Part shown: piece after piece, positions 8,674 through 18,011 of the stretch | Layout: each line of letters opens with the position of its first letter | How positions within the stretch are numbered: the first letter of the stretch is position 1 | From: DYRB01 sp963802205 | GTDB taxonomy: Bacteria > Pseudomonadota > Gammaproteobacteria > Chromatiales > Chromatiaceae | NCBI GenBank assembly: GCA_963802205.1 | Contig: CAWDHW010000028.1 | Span: 1 to 50,847, forward strand | Length of the DNA stretch: 50,847 nt | Direction of reading: 5' to 3' | Made by a program: the position numbers and the translations under genes | Notes under the pieces: model-generated | What the model was told of the DNA's origin: nothing | Databases searched by the model: none | What the model saw: only the letters and a program-made list of their open reading frames with translations

Positions 8674-8702
8674 GGCGCCCCACCATCGGACGGTGGCGCG
8701 CC
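8674..8702. terminator. hairpin after the FKBP gene
   Basis: GGCGCC-CCACC (from 8674) pairs with GGTGG-CGCGCC (to 8702) around ATCGGAC, 8 bp after the stop. Confidence 0.45.
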
Positions 8703-8995
8703 AATGGAACCTGGCCGTACCCGTTGGGGACCTTGTCCGCTCCGCTACGTTCAGCGTTCCTGTGCGTCTCGGGCCGCGCCAAGGGGACGGAGTACATCTG
8801 GGCACAAATCGAACAGAGAAGTCTGCTTCAACCGGCCAGTGTCAGGAGCAGAGCGCCTGCCGCCTCGGTCAGCCCCGCTGGGCGTAGAAAGCCAGATCCA
8901 CCGCATCTTGCGCCGGATCTAGGCGGTAATGGCGCTCCAAAGTCCTGGTAGCGCCCTGGCCGAGGCGGGCGCGACAGACCGAGGCAATATGCCCT
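8703..8995. other. intergenic stretch, no confident gene
   Basis: About 290 bp between the FKBP terminator and the convergent yrfG gene. On the minus strand a short open stretch, about 8869-8990, reads CRARLGQGATRTLERHYRL and on to a TGA. It could be the tail of a lost gene, but I do not recognise it. Confidence 0.3.
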
Positions 8996-9706
8996 CTAGC
9001 CCTCGCCAGCCGCGTCCCTGATCCCCCTCATCCCCGCCGTAACCTCTGCAAAGTCGTGGATGGCCGGGAAGTCTCCCGGTGCCCTGGCCGGGGCCTGGGA
9101 GTCGGATTTGAGCACCATCAGCAACCAGCGGAAGCCGTAGGCGCGCGCCGCTTGGAGCACCGGGGGGCTGTCGTCCACGAACAGGGTGCGCTGCGTGTCG
9201 AAGGGCTCGATGGCCTGCACCTGGTCCCAGAACCCCGGCGTCTCCTTGGCGATCCCCAGGTCGTGGGCGCAGATGATCCGCTCCAGGTGACCCGCCAGGT
9301 GGGTGCGCTCCATCTTGAGCGCTACGGCCTTCTGGTGGGCATTGGTCACCAGGACCCGCCGCTTGCCCATCCGCGCGAGGCCCTCCAGGAAATCCACCAC
9401 ATGCGGGTGGACGGCGATCAGGTGATCTACCTCCTCCTTGAGCAGGGCGATGTCAAGCCCGAGTTCGCGGCTCCAGTGGTCCACGCAATACCACTCCAGG
9501 GTCCCCTCGATGCGGGCATAGCGCGGCAGGAGGTCGGCCTTGGCCTCCGCCACCGTCAGGCCGAGGCGCTGCGCATAGCGCTCGGGGACGTGGGCGCGCC
9601 AGAAGTGGTTGTCGAAGTTCAGGTCGAGCAGGGTCCCGTCCATGTCCAGAAAGACGGTGTCGATGGCATTCCAGTCGATGCCGGGTTCGGCTAGGCTTGT
9701 GATCAT
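8996..9706 (-). CDS. yrfG: YrfG-family HAD hydrolase (GMP/IMP nucleotidase)
   Basis: 236 residues, HAD superfamily. Motif I VFLDMDGTLLDLNFDNHFW holds the nucleophile Asp (about D21) and the general acid D23. RVLVTNAHQKAVALKM is motif II with the TNA typical of this branch. ETPGFWDQVQ provides the motif III region and TLFVDDSPPVLQAAR motif IV. YrfG in E. coli is a purine 5'-nucleotidase acting on GMP and IMP. The start was placed at the ATG at 9706, 10 codons before the conserved domain; the frame stays open far upstream through nudE. It is divergent from nudE, a pairing also seen in E. coli, which supports both calls. Confidence 0.85.
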   Translation of the reverse strand: MITSLAEPGIDWNAIDTVFLDMDGTLLDLNFDNHFWRAHVPERYAQRLGLTVAEAKADLLPRYARIEGTLEWYCVDHWSRELGLDIALLKEEVDHLIAVHPHVVDFLEGLARMGKRRVLVTNAHQKAVALKMERTHLAGHLERIICAHDLGIAKETPGFWDQVQAIEPFDTQRTLFVDDSPPVLQAARAYGFRWLLMVLKSDSQAPARAPGDFPAIHDFAEVTAGMRGIRDAAGEG

Positions 9707-9760
9707 TTTGCGCGGGCGCCTTCGAGATTCGGTGACCCGCGAGCATAGCGGAGCCCCACC

Positions 9761-10318
9761 ATGTCGGCAAAACCCCGCATCATCGGCCGGCGTCTCGCTG
9801 CGGCAACCCGCATCTTCCGCATCGAGGCCCTGGACCTGGAGTTCGCCAACGGCAACCGCCGCACCTTCGAGCGCATTCAGGGGGTCAGCGACTCGGTGGT
9901 CATCGTGGCCCTGGCGGACCCGGACACGGTATTGCTGATCCGGGAGTACGCCGCCGGCAGCGAGCGCTATGAGCTGGGCCTGCCCAAGGGGGTCGTGGAC
10001 CCCGGCGAGGATGCCCTGGCGGCGGCCCACCGGGAGCTGCGCGAGGAGGTCGGGATGGGGGCGCGGGACCTGCACCTGATCCATTCCCTTAGCCTGGTCC
10101 CCGGCTACATACAGCATGTCAGTCGGTTGGTCCTGGCCCGCGACCTCTATCCGGACCCAGCGGACGGGGACGAACCCGAGCCCATCGAGGTGGTACCCTG
10201 GCCCATTGCGGATCTGGACGGCCTCCTGGCCCGGGATGACTTCACCGAGGCCCGCTCCATCGCCGCCCTGTTCCTGGCCCGGCGCTGGCTGTTGAATGCC
10301 GCGGGTGCCGCGGCCTAG
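9761..10318 (+). CDS. nudE: ADP compounds hydrolase NudE
   Basis: 185 residues. Nudix box GVVDPGEDALAAAHRELREE, followed by VGMG, with the full GX5EX7REUXEE pattern. Preceded by LLIREYAAGSERYELGLPK and followed by HSLSLVPGYIQHVSRLVLA, which match NudE, an enzyme hydrolysing ADP-ribose, NADH and Ap3A. Cytoplasmic. The yrfG gene is divergent on the other side of a 54-bp gap. The 3' end is followed after 58 bp by the thioredoxin-like gene. Confidence 0.88.
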   Translation: MSAKPRIIGRRLAAATRIFRIEALDLEFANGNRRTFERIQGVSDSVVIVALADPDTVLLIREYAAGSERYELGLPKGVVDPGEDALAAAHRELREEVGMGARDLHLIHSLSLVPGYIQHVSRLVLARDLYPDPADGDEPEPIEVVPWPIADLDGLLARDDFTEARSIAALFLARRWLLNAAGAAA

Positions 10319-10376
10319 CGCCCTGACCGAACCCCAAGAGTCCGCCCAAGCGGCCCACCCAGACCCCGGAGGAGCG

Positions 10377-11459
10377 ATGCAACCGTCCTTGAGTACAGCG
10401 ACCAAGACCGCCCGAGACCACAGGACAGGCCGTCGTCTCCCCATGTGGCTCCTGGCGTGGTGCCTCGGCGCTCTGGCCCTGCCAGGGGTCGCTGCCCGCG
10501 CGGGCGACCTGCCGGAGGCGGACATCTACGGTTTCAACGACGCCCCCCTGGCGGAGCCCATGGACCACCCGGACTGGTTCAAGGGCGACTTCCTCGACCT
10601 GCCGGAGGACATGACCGCCGCACTCGCCGCCGGCAAGGGTGGGCTCATGGTGTACTTCGGTCAGCGGCGCTGCGCCTACTGCCAGAAGCTCCTTCAGGTC
10701 AATTTCGGGACGCCGGACATCGTCGATTACACCCGGCAGCACTTCGACGTGGTCCCCATCGACATCTGGGGTGTGGCGGAGGTTACCACGTTGGACGGCA
10801 AGACCCTGAGCGAGAAGGAGTTCTCCCACCAGGAGCAGACCACTTTCACCCCGACCATCCTCTTCTACGACCGAGACAACAAGGAGGCCTTGCGCCTGCG
10901 CGGTTATTACCCGCCCTATCAGTTCCGTGCGGCCCTGGAGTTCGTCGCCGATGGGCACTACAAGCGGGAGTCCTTCCGCGCCTACCTTGCGCGCGGCGAC
11001 AACCGCCTGGTCTTCGACACCGCGGACATGAACGACGAGGACTTCTTCAGCCCCGCACCCATCAATCTGGACCGTTCCGGGCATCCGGGCGAACGCCCCC
11101 TGGCGGTCTTCTTCGAGCAAGGCGACTGCCACGCCTGCGACGTGCTCCACGGCCAGGCCCTGCGCGAGGCGGAGATCGCCGATGGCTTCGAGCAGTTCGA
11201 CAATGTACAGATCGGGCTCTGGTCCGATACCCCTGTGATCACCCCAGACGGCCGGCGCCTGACGGCCCGCCAGTGGGCGGAGGAACTCGGGCTCTTCTAT
11301 GCCCCGTCCGTGGTCTTCTTCGACGAGGCCGGGCACGAGATCCTGCGGGTGGATTCCGTCGTCGCCTTCTACCGCCTGCGCAATGTCCTTACCTACCTGC
11401 GCAGCGGCGCCTATCGCACCGGACCGGACTACCAGCGCTGGCGCGAGCTCAACCTCTGA
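10377..11459 (+). CDS. exported protein with two thioredoxin-like domains
   Basis: 360 residues. The N-terminus is basic (RRLPMWLLAWCLGALALPG), a signal peptide ending near AARA. The first thioredoxin-like fold has GGLMVYFGQRRCAYCQKLL with a redox CxxC at C99/C102, and a cis-Pro in FTPTILFYD. The second has LAVFFEQGDCHACDVLHG with C251/C254 and APSVVFFD. Both resemble SoxW/DsbD-gamma-like proteins that reduce periplasmic disulfides, so a thiol role in the periplasm is likely; a link to sulfur oxidation is inference. A strong site, GGAGGAG, precedes the ATG at 10377, which rules out the upstream start at 10296. Confidence 0.75.
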   Translation: MQPSLSTATKTARDHRTGRRLPMWLLAWCLGALALPGVAARAGDLPEADIYGFNDAPLAEPMDHPDWFKGDFLDLPEDMTAALAAGKGGLMVYFGQRRCAYCQKLLQVNFGTPDIVDYTRQHFDVVPIDIWGVAEVTTLDGKTLSEKEFSHQEQTTFTPTILFYDRDNKEALRLRGYYPPYQFRAALEFVADGHYKRESFRAYLARGDNRLVFDTADMNDEDFFSPAPINLDRSGHPGERPLAVFFEQGDCHACDVLHGQALREAEIADGFEQFDNVQIGLWSDTPVITPDGRRLTARQWAEELGLFYAPSVVFFDEAGHEILRVDSVVAFYRLRNVLTYLRSGAYRTGPDYQRWRELNL

Positions 11460-11838
11460 CCCGGGATCAGGGCCTGGCGCGCATGGGGTCGAGTTGCAGT
11501 GGTTCGCGATCGACGCCCCGCCCCTGACCAGTATCGATACCACTGGGCTCAGTGCGGCGATGGATCTGGAGGAGGAATGGGAATGTCGTGGGTGGATTCA
11601 GACTCAGACCACCGAACGGGAAGGCCGAGGAAGGGACTCGGCTCGGAGAGACTCAAGCTCCCCAAGCGCATGTCGAAGGGACCACCGCAGACGACCTGGA
11701 CAGCGGCGATTCGCTGCACCTGCCGTGGCCGGCACTGATTGCATTCGGTAGAGGGCCGACCCGGACAGGGTGTCCGCTGAAACAGACCACCGACAACCTG
11801 CGGGTCTTGGCCCAACCTTCGGCCCCAACCGCCGCTTA
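11460..11838. other. intergenic stretch, no recognised gene
   Basis: About 380 bp between the thioredoxin-like gene and a structured repeat. Short ORFs exist on both strands (for example 11499-11738 plus, 11549-11869 minus) but have no family resemblance, and their composition does not favour either. Confidence 0.35.
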
Positions 11839-11995
11839 GGGATACGCTGATTAAATGCCATCCTGGCATTTAATCAGCTCGCACTTCGCGAGGCGCGACT
11901 CGCGAAGTGCTCCATTTTCAAGCGCTTAGGCGCTTGAAAATGCTGGGCCATCCCTGGCCCAGACGGGAAACGCTGAATACTTCAGCGTTTCCTTA
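11839..11995. repeat. five-hairpin structured repeat, copy A
   Basis: About 155 nt folding into five successive hairpins. Stem 1: GCTGATTAAATGCCA / TGGCATTTAATCAGC, loop TCC. Stem 2: GCACTTCGCGAG / CTCGCGAAGTGC, loop GCGCGA. Stem 3: CATTTTCAAGCGC / GCGCTTGAAAATG, loop TTAG. Stem 4: CTGGGCCA / TGGCCCAG. Stem 5: GGAAACGCTGAA / TTCAGCGTTTCC, loop TAC. It lies between convergent genes, 28 bp from the ompA-family stop. Near-identical to copy B at 24526; copy C at 22011 is inverted and diverged. Confidence 0.9.
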
Positions 11996-12023
11996 GGCGG
12001 TTGAGGCCCCTATCCCTGGTTTC

Positions 12024-13058
12024 CTAATTCTTCTCGGTGATACCCTCGACCGTCACCTCGACCCGACGGTTAGGCTGGAAGCACTCGATCAGCGCGTCCC
12101 TGGTCTTGGCGCTGGAGCACTCCGCCGGGGTCACCTTGAGGCGTGACTTGCCAAAGCCCTGCGCGTCGACGCGGTCAGGTGGCACACCTTGCGTGACCAG
12201 TTGGCCCTTCACGGTTCCCGCACGGCGCTCGGACAATGCCTGGTTGTAAGCCTCTGACCCAATCGGATCCGTATGCCCGGCCACGCGGACGGCATCATAC
12301 GAGACCTGACTCAGGTCGGTGGCAAGGTTGTTGATGGTGGTCACGCCCTTCGACGACAACGCCGACTTATTGAACGCGAAGAGCGCGTCCGCCGAGAGCT
12401 CATAGGTGCGAGACGTCTTGGGCCGGGCAGCCACTCCGCCGATCGGGATCACCAGGCCGGCAGTAGCGACCCAATCGCCGAAGCTATCGTCCCGGCGCAG
12501 CCCGGAGGAGTTGTCATCATAGCGGTAGCGCCCGTCCAACCGCAGGGCGGCGTGATCGCCGATGCGGAACATGACGCCGGCGCCCGCCTCGGCCATGAAG
12601 CTCCACCCGCTGTCCGATTCGCAGTTGCCGACGTTTTGTGCGATCCGGTCGCAGTCGAAGTCGTCATTGATAGCCCCGAGGCCCGCGAGGAGGAACGGCT
12701 GTACGGTTCCGCGCCGGTTGAAGACGAACAGCCCGTCCACGCCAACATCCCCAACGGTGAAATCGCCCTGACCGAGGCTCGTCGTATCGCCGGTGCTCTG
12801 CAGGTCTGTATAGGTCGCGCGCAACTCCAGATTGAGCCACTCGTTGATCGGCTTGCCCACGGCGAACCCCCAGCCCACGCCGTCGTCCGTGCCCCGGTCA
12901 TTATCGGCCCAGGTGTAGGCGGCGTAGGGGAGCAGATACCAGCGGTCGTCAAAGCTGGGCAAAGGAGCAGTCCCAGCTTGGTCCGGGGACTGGGCCCAGA
13001 CAGCAACGGGGCTTGCCAACGCCGCAGCACACGCGGCAACAAGACAAAGTTTGCGCAT
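12024..13058 (-). CDS. OmpA-family outer-membrane protein
   Basis: 344 residues. Signal peptide MRKLCLVAACAAALASPVAV cleaved near VWA-QS. Then an eight-stranded-type barrel (about residues 30-225) with alternating aromatic/hydrophobic strands and one Cys pair (CDRIAQNVGNC). The OmpA-C peptidoglycan-binding domain follows (about 235-344): FNKSALSSKGVTTINNLATD, VAGHTDPIGSEAYNQALSER, RVDAQGFGKS and NRRVEVTVEG. It anchors the outer membrane to the cell wall and may form small pores. The ATG at 13058 has GGGAG upstream. A nested palindrome lies 25-53 bp upstream. Confidence 0.88.
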   Translation of the reverse strand: MRKLCLVAACAAALASPVAVWAQSPDQAGTAPLPSFDDRWYLLPYAAYTWADNDRGTDDGVGWGFAVGKPINEWLNLELRATYTDLQSTGDTTSLGQGDFTVGDVGVDGLFVFNRRGTVQPFLLAGLGAINDDFDCDRIAQNVGNCESDSGWSFMAEAGAGVMFRIGDHAALRLDGRYRYDDNSSGLRRDDSFGDWVATAGLVIPIGGVAARPKTSRTYELSADALFAFNKSALSSKGVTTINNLATDLSQVSYDAVRVAGHTDPIGSEAYNQALSERRAGTVKGQLVTQGVPPDRVDAQGFGKSRLKVTPAECSSAKTRDALIECFQPNRRVEVTVEGITEKN

Positions 13059-13082
13059 CGTAATGGTCTCCCAACTTAAACC

Positions 13083-13111
13083 GTAAACGAATGGTCGTAC
13101 GACCGGTTTAC
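13083..13111. promoter_or_regulatory. nested palindrome upstream of the ompA-family gene
   Basis: GTAAAC (13083-13088) and GTTTAC (13106-13111) flank a perfect 12-bp palindrome GGTCGTACGACC (13093-13104), 25-53 nt before the start codon at 13058. Placement and symmetry suggest an operator or a 5'-UTR hairpin. No regulator is identified. Confidence 0.4.
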
Positions 13112-13364
13112 ACCCCTCCCCCGATTCAGCCGCGTGCGGGTTGGCTCGCCGAACTCGCATGGACTCTGAGATCATGCCGCGTGCGCCGGGGTGCTCGCGT
13201 AAAAGTAGCACATGTCTCAGAAGCGCACCACTCTTCCTTCATTAGTGTTCATTGAAGATCCCTGGCCCGCTCCATCGCATGTGTTGCCAAATGAGTGCAT
13301 GTGGTTTCCCTGGTCCGCAACACAGTGGTCCTGCCCGCTACGCTGGAAACCACGCGGACCGAGG

Positions 13365-13964
13365 TCAGGCCGGCGGCGGGGCCGTGGCCCGCAGGGACGC
13401 CCGCTCCGAAAACCCGGCATACCAGGCCGCCAGCCTTGGTCGGGTCTGACCCCACGCCAACTCCGGCAGGCGGAAGTCGAGATAGCCCAGGCCGCAGGCG
13501 ATGGCGATCTGGCCCAGGTCCGTGCCCCCGGTCCAGGTCCCGGGTTGACCCTCCAGCCAATCCAGGGCACGCCCGATAGCCGCCAGGGCGGTGGCCTCCA
13601 GCGCCGGGTCCTGCCCCGGGCGCCGTCGCCCCATGACCACCGACACCGCATCGTCCATGACTCCATCGGCCAGGGCCTGGGCGCGGAGCACGGCCCAGCG
13701 CTCAGGCCCAACGGGGGGCAGCAGGTCCGGGCCAGACCCAGAGGCATCCAGCCACTCGCAGATCATCGGACTATCGAACAGGGCGGTCCCGTCGTCCAGG
13801 ACCAGGGTCGGAACCCGCCCCAGCGGATTGGCGGCCCACAAGTCCGGGGCCGGTGCATGGGCATTGCACGGGACCAGGGTCAGGCAGTCCCCCAGGCCCT
13901 TTTCGATGGCGGTCACCTGGACCTTGCGGACATAGGGGGATGTCGGGCTGTAGAAGAGTCGCAT
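13365..13964 (-). CDS. glutathione S-transferase family protein
   Basis: 199 residues. The N-terminal thioredoxin-like GST domain starts MRLFYSPTSPYVRKVQVTAI (Ser/Tyr region for glutathione), contains NPLGRVPTLVLDDG with the cis-Pro, and DSPMICEWLD, the glutathione gamma-Glu binding segment. A C-terminal helical domain follows (AIGRALDWLEG, ACGLGYLDFRLPELAW). Cytosolic; it conjugates or reduces electrophiles. The start at 13964 was chosen because the family begins at MRLFYS and GGAG lies upstream; the open frame continues to 14132. Confidence 0.88.
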   Translation of the reverse strand: MRLFYSPTSPYVRKVQVTAIEKGLGDCLTLVPCNAHAPAPDLWAANPLGRVPTLVLDDGTALFDSPMICEWLDASGSGPDLLPPVGPERWAVLRAQALADGVMDDAVSVVMGRRRPGQDPALEATALAAIGRALDWLEGQPGTWTGGTDLGQIAIACGLGYLDFRLPELAWGQTRPRLAAWYAGFSERASLRATAPPPA

Positions 13965-14229
13965 GGGGGCTCCGCAGGGGTTGGGATTGAACGGGTAAGT
14001 CTCGAACAGGCACGCCATCCGCCAGACCCCCAGCCCCGTAGGCGCGGACCTGGACGAAGGCACCGCAGGACAAGCGCGGTCCGAGGAAGCTGTCGCGAGG
14101 GAGCTCGATACTGACCCACACCAGAGGCGCATCCCCCTTCAAGTCGGCCCACTGGACGTCGGTCATGGCAGATCGCCGCCAACCGGGCGACCCTGGCCCT
14201 ATCGGCATAGAATCCGTTCCCGGGCGCCA

Positions 14230-14487
14230 TCAGCCCGCCGAGCAGCGGTCCCCGTAGACGGCCATGACCTGTTTCAACTCCACCAGAAGCCAGCGCACCT
14301 CCCCGGGGGTCAGGTCGCGGGTCTCCGGTAGGGCCTCACCGCGTTCCAGGGCCGCGATGTCCCCCCAGACCTGGCGACATCCCTTCTGGCACAGAGCCTC
14401 CAGGCGTGCCTCGAGGAGCGGATCAGGGCGCTCGCGGCCCTGGGGGTGGGATGTGGTCTGGGGCTGATAGGCAATCTGGGTTTGCAC
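14230..14487 (-). CDS. small conserved-looking protein of unknown function
   Basis: 85 residues. It has a polar N-terminus and a compact helical C-terminal half: LCQKGCRQVWGDIAALERGE, then TPGEVRWLLVELKQVMAVYG. Two Cys in CQKGC. No signal peptide or membrane segment. I do not know its function. Codon third positions are strongly G/C in this frame, and it is divergent from the phosphopantetheinyl transferase gene. Confidence 0.55.
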   Translation of the reverse strand: MQTQIAYQPQTTSHPQGRERPDPLLEARLEALCQKGCRQVWGDIAALERGEALPETRDLTPGEVRWLLVELKQVMAVYGDRCSAG

Positions 14488-14584
14488 GCTGGCCTCCGAG
14501 GCGGCGTTGTGGGGTCAGAGTGGCCCTGCCGCTTGGGACCCATGGCTATTTTATGACCAACCGAGGGCCACGCGCTTGACCGCG

Positions 14585-15286
14585 ATGTTGTACTTCACCC
14601 CCTGGCCTCCGGCATCGGGTACCCCGCCCCTGGGGCCCGACGATCTGCACCTGTGGCGCATCCAGACCGGGGACCCTGGAATCAGCCCCCAGGCCCTCGC
14701 GCCGCTGCTGGATGCCGGGGAACGCGTCCGGGCCCAGCGCCTGGCCAATCCGGCCCTACGGGCGCGCTATGTCCGCGCCCACGGGATACTACGCCGCATC
14801 CTCGCCCTCTACCTGGGACAGCCCCCCGGGGATATCGCCTTCACTCAGGGGCCCCAGGGCAAACCGGCGCTGGCAGCCCCACCGCATCCCGCCCGACTTG
14901 AGTTCAATCTCACTGGCAGCGGGGACCTCGCCCTAGCGGTGATCAGCCTGAGCCTCCCCGTCGGGATCGATTGCGAATGGGTTCGCCCTCGCCGCGAGCT
15001 ATTAGGGGTCGCCCGGCGGATGTTCGCCCCCGAAGTCGCCCATGCCTTGGCAGAAACCCCGGTGCCGGACCGGTTAGAGCCCTTCTACACCGCCTGGACC
15101 GCCATGGAGGCAGTGGTCAAGGCGGACGGTCGTGGGCTCTTTCAGCCCCGGGCCCCTGGGGACCTGGCGGCGGGCCAGGTCCTGGCCGTTGCCCACTGCC
15201 TGCCCCTGCCCGGGTACATTGCCGCCGTGGCCCGCGCCGACCTGCCCCCCGTCGAACAATGGGGTGCCTTCGAGTTGGTGGACTAA
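14585..15286 (+). CDS. 4'-phosphopantetheinyl transferase (Sfp/Gsp/HetI type)
   Basis: 233 residues. It transfers phosphopantetheine from CoA to a carrier-protein Ser. Motifs: LRARYVRAHGILRRILALYL (N-terminal half), KPALA..RLEFNLTGSGDLALAVI (pattern KPxL...FNLSHS, with TGSG in place of SHS), VGIDCEWVRPRR (Mg-binding GxDxE), and FYTAWTAMEAVVKADGRGL (WxxxEAxxK). The HS dipeptide normally preceding the substrate pocket is absent. ATG 14585 is used; the frame is open from 14507. No carrier-protein or PKS/NRPS gene is near, so the client is unknown. Confidence 0.82.
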   Translation: MLYFTPWPPASGTPPLGPDDLHLWRIQTGDPGISPQALAPLLDAGERVRAQRLANPALRARYVRAHGILRRILALYLGQPPGDIAFTQGPQGKPALAAPPHPARLEFNLTGSGDLALAVISLSLPVGIDCEWVRPRRELLGVARRMFAPEVAHALAETPVPDRLEPFYTAWTAMEAVVKADGRGLFQPRAPGDLAAGQVLAVAHCLPLPGYIAAVARADLPPVEQWGAFELVD

Positions 15287-15339
15287 GCCGGTTCCCCTCA
15301 GGATGGCGCTATCGCCTCAAAGCCTAGGTTCCCCCTAAC

Positions 15340-15669
15340 CTAACCCGCCGCTTCCAAAGCCGACAGGACCGGGTTCTCCTGCGCCCATGCCAGCTTACCG
15401 CTGCGATCCCGCCGTTTGAGGTCGATCTCGGCCCTGGTCACGCAGGACTGGTCCGGATAGGCACGGTAGCCCAGCAGCCGCAACGGGCGGTTGATGCGGG
15501 TAAACATGGCCCCACGCCCGGCGAGGTGGGCAGCAAAGCGCCGCTGTGGGTCGGTGGCGATGCCGGTGTAGAGGCGCCCGTTTTCGCATTCCAGCAGGTA
15601 GAGGTACCAGGGCCTGGGTGCCGGGTCAGTTGCAGACGCACCCGGGTCCGCGGGCTCAGAGGTCGTCAT
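15340..15669 (-). CDS. GIY-YIG domain protein (YhbQ-like)
   Basis: About 109 residues with a single GIY-YIG nuclease-type domain: PWYLYLLECENGRLYTGIAT (Y..LLxC..G.lYtGit form of GIY-YIG), DPQRRFAAHLAGRGAMFTR (RR..H nuclease helix), then AEIDLKRRDRSGKLAW. It resembles the stand-alone UvrC-N-like YhbQ family. ATG 15669 overlaps the 3' end of recQ by about 14 nt, so the two are translationally linked and the protein may serve DNA repair. An upstream start at 15702 is less likely. Confidence 0.82.
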   Translation of the reverse strand: MTTSEPADPGASATDPAPRPWYLYLLECENGRLYTGIATDPQRRFAAHLAGRGAMFTRINRPLRLLGYRAYPDQSCVTRAEIDLKRRDRSGKLAWAQENPVLSALEAAG

Positions 15670-17817
15670 GGGCATCGGGGGACTGCATCCCCGCCAGGAC
15701 ACAGCGCAGCAGGCCGTAGTCGTAGACGCCCTCCAGACGCTCGTAGGCGGGCTTGAGGCTCAGACTGCCGGCGCGCGGCTCCGGCAGTATGGCTGTGCGG
15801 ATGCGCTCCAACTCCGCCGGGGGGAGTCTGACGACCTCCGACAGCCGCAGCTCCCCGGAGGCGATCAGCTCCGACAGGTGGCCGTGTATGGTCCCGATCG
15901 TCAACCCACGACGCTCGGCGATGGCCTGGGGACCCAGGCCATCGCGCCACAGCGCCCAGGTCTCGGCGATGGTATCGGTCAGGCCGGTCCCGGTCGGCGG
16001 GGGGGCATGGGCGGCGATGACCGCCAGAAAGTCGGTGGCATACTGGGCCAGCTTCTTGGCCCCCACTCCTTCGAGCAACGCGAAGCGGTCGCGGTCGGGC
16101 GGACGCTGGTCCACCATCTGTTGCAGGACGCTGTCGTGGAAGATGACGTAGGGCGGCACCCCCTGGGCCTCCGCCAAGTCCCGGCGCTTGGCGCGCAGGG
16201 CCTCCCACAAGGCGCCCACCAGGCCGGGCCTGGCGGCGCCGCGCTCGCGTCGGCCCCCCTATCCTTGTCCTTGGCCATGGGCTGGGGCTGGTCGCGGCGC
16301 AGCTTGAGTCGGGTCTCCCCGCGTAGCACGGGGCGGGCGGCTTGCGTCAGGAAGAGGGAGCCGTGCCCCTCCACGTCCACCCCGATAAGCCCGGCGGCGA
16401 TCAACTGGCGGAACACCGCACGCCACTGCCCGACCTCCAGCTCCTCGCCCATGCCGAAGACCTGGAGCCGGTCGTGACCGTTGGAGCGAATACGCGGGTC
16501 GTCAGCCCCACGCAGGACATCGATCAGGTAAGTGACCCCGAAGCGACTGCCGGTGCGGTGGACGGCGGACATGGCCTGTTGGGCCGCCAGGGTCCCATCC
16601 CAGGTCTCCGGCGGGGTCAGACAGTTGTCGCAGTTACCGCAGGGGGCCGGCAGCTGGTCGTCGAAGTAGCGCAGCAGGGCCTCGCGCCGGCAGGTGACGA
16701 TCTCGCACAGGCCGAGCATGGCATCGAGCTTGCGCCGCTCTATGGCCTTATGGCGCTCGTCGGCTTGCGAGGCGTCCAGCATCTGCCGCAGCATGATGAC
16801 GCCCTGGAGGTCGTAGGCCATCCAGGCATCCGCTGGCAGGCCGTCGCGCCCGGCGCGTCCGGTCTCCTGGTAATAGGCCTCGATGCTCTTGGGCAGGTCC
16901 AGATGGGCGACGAAGCGCACATCCGGTTTGTCGATGCCCATGCCGAAGGCAATGGTGGCGACGATCACCACCCCATCCTCCTTCAGAAAGCGTTCCTGAT
17001 GGACCTTGCGAACCTGGTTGTCGAGCCCGGCGTGGTAGGGCAGCGCCTTGATCCCCTGCCCCACCAGCCATCCGGCGATGGCCTCCACCTTCTTGCGGGA
17101 CAGGCAGTAGACGATGCCGGCCTCGCCGGGGTGTTCCAGGCGCAAGAAGTCTTTGAGCCGGCGCTTGGCGTCGCGCAATTGGTTGATGTGGTACCGGATA
17201 TTGGGCCGGTCGAAGCCGCTGACGAAGGCACGGGCCTGTCCCAGACAGAGCCGCTCGCGAATGTCGTTGCGGGTGGGCTCGTCGGCGGTCGCTGTCAGCG
17301 CCAGGCGTGGGATGCCGGGGAAGCGCTCGGCGAGGACCTCGAGCTGGGTGTACTCAGGGCGGAAATCGTGCCCCCACTGTGAGACACAGTGGGCCTCGTC
17401 GATGGCGAACAGGCTGATTGGGACCCGCGCCAGCAGGTCCAGGGTACGCGGCGTGACCAGTCGCTCCGGGGCCATGTAGACGAGATCCAGCTCGCCAGCA
17501 ACCAGGGCCTGCTCCACCCAGCGTGCCTCATCCATGCTCAGGCTGGAGTTGAGGAAGGCGGCACGCACCCCGTTCTGACGCAAGGCCGTCACCTGATCCT
17601 GCATCAGGGCGATCAGGGGGGAGATGACGATCCCAGTCCCCGGACGCACCAGGGCTGGGATCTGGTAACAGAGGGACTTGCCGCCGCCGGTAGGCATCAG
17701 CACCAGGGCATCGCCACCCTCGATCACATGCTCGACGATGGCCCCCTGCTGACCGCGGAACTCGCGGAAGCCGAAGATGCGGTGCAACAGGTCCTTGGGG
17801 TCTGGAGGTACATTCAT
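15656..17817 (-). CDS. recQ: ATP-dependent DNA helicase RecQ (one frameshift)
   Basis: SF2 helicase of recombination and repair. Motif 0 FREFRGQQ, Walker A MPTGGGKSLCYQIPA, DEAH box DEAHCVSQWGHDFRPEY, SAT-like LALTATAD, motif VI QETGRAGRDG, then the RQC zinc Cys set (LCEIVTCRR, CGNCDNC) and winged helix. The C-terminal HRDC domain (LLEGVGAKKLAQYATDFLAV) lies in another frame. The frame changes in the GC-rich linker at about 16,212-16,250, so RecQ core and HRDC are split. Since both halves are intact, a sequencing indel is likely. The start is ATG 17817; TTG 17826 is the alternative. Confidence 0.9.
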
Positions 17818-18011
17818 GGCGCGCAAGCTTGCCCGAGCCGCGGGAGATTGTCAGCCGTGGCCCACCAGGGACTCGACCAGCCAGTGATCCCGGCGGTTAC
17901 CAAAAGACGGAACTGGTGGGCGATTTCAAGGACGCCGGGTGTGACCGGTGGCCCAAGGACCGGCCGCAGGAAGTACGGGCGCGCGATTTCGCAGGACAGG
18001 CACCAAACCCT

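Noticed and set aside
8869..8995. Minus-strand open stretch reading CRARLGQGATRTLERHYRL upstream of a TGA
   Set aside because: Looks protein-like, perhaps an integrase tail, but it is short, has no start, and I cannot assign a family.
13771..14208. Minus-strand ORF beginning near MTDVQWADLKGDAPL upstream of the GST
   Set aside because: It overlaps the GST coding region by almost 200 bp in another frame. The first 40 residues look plausible, so a small frameshifted gene cannot be excluded, but evidence is too weak to annotate.
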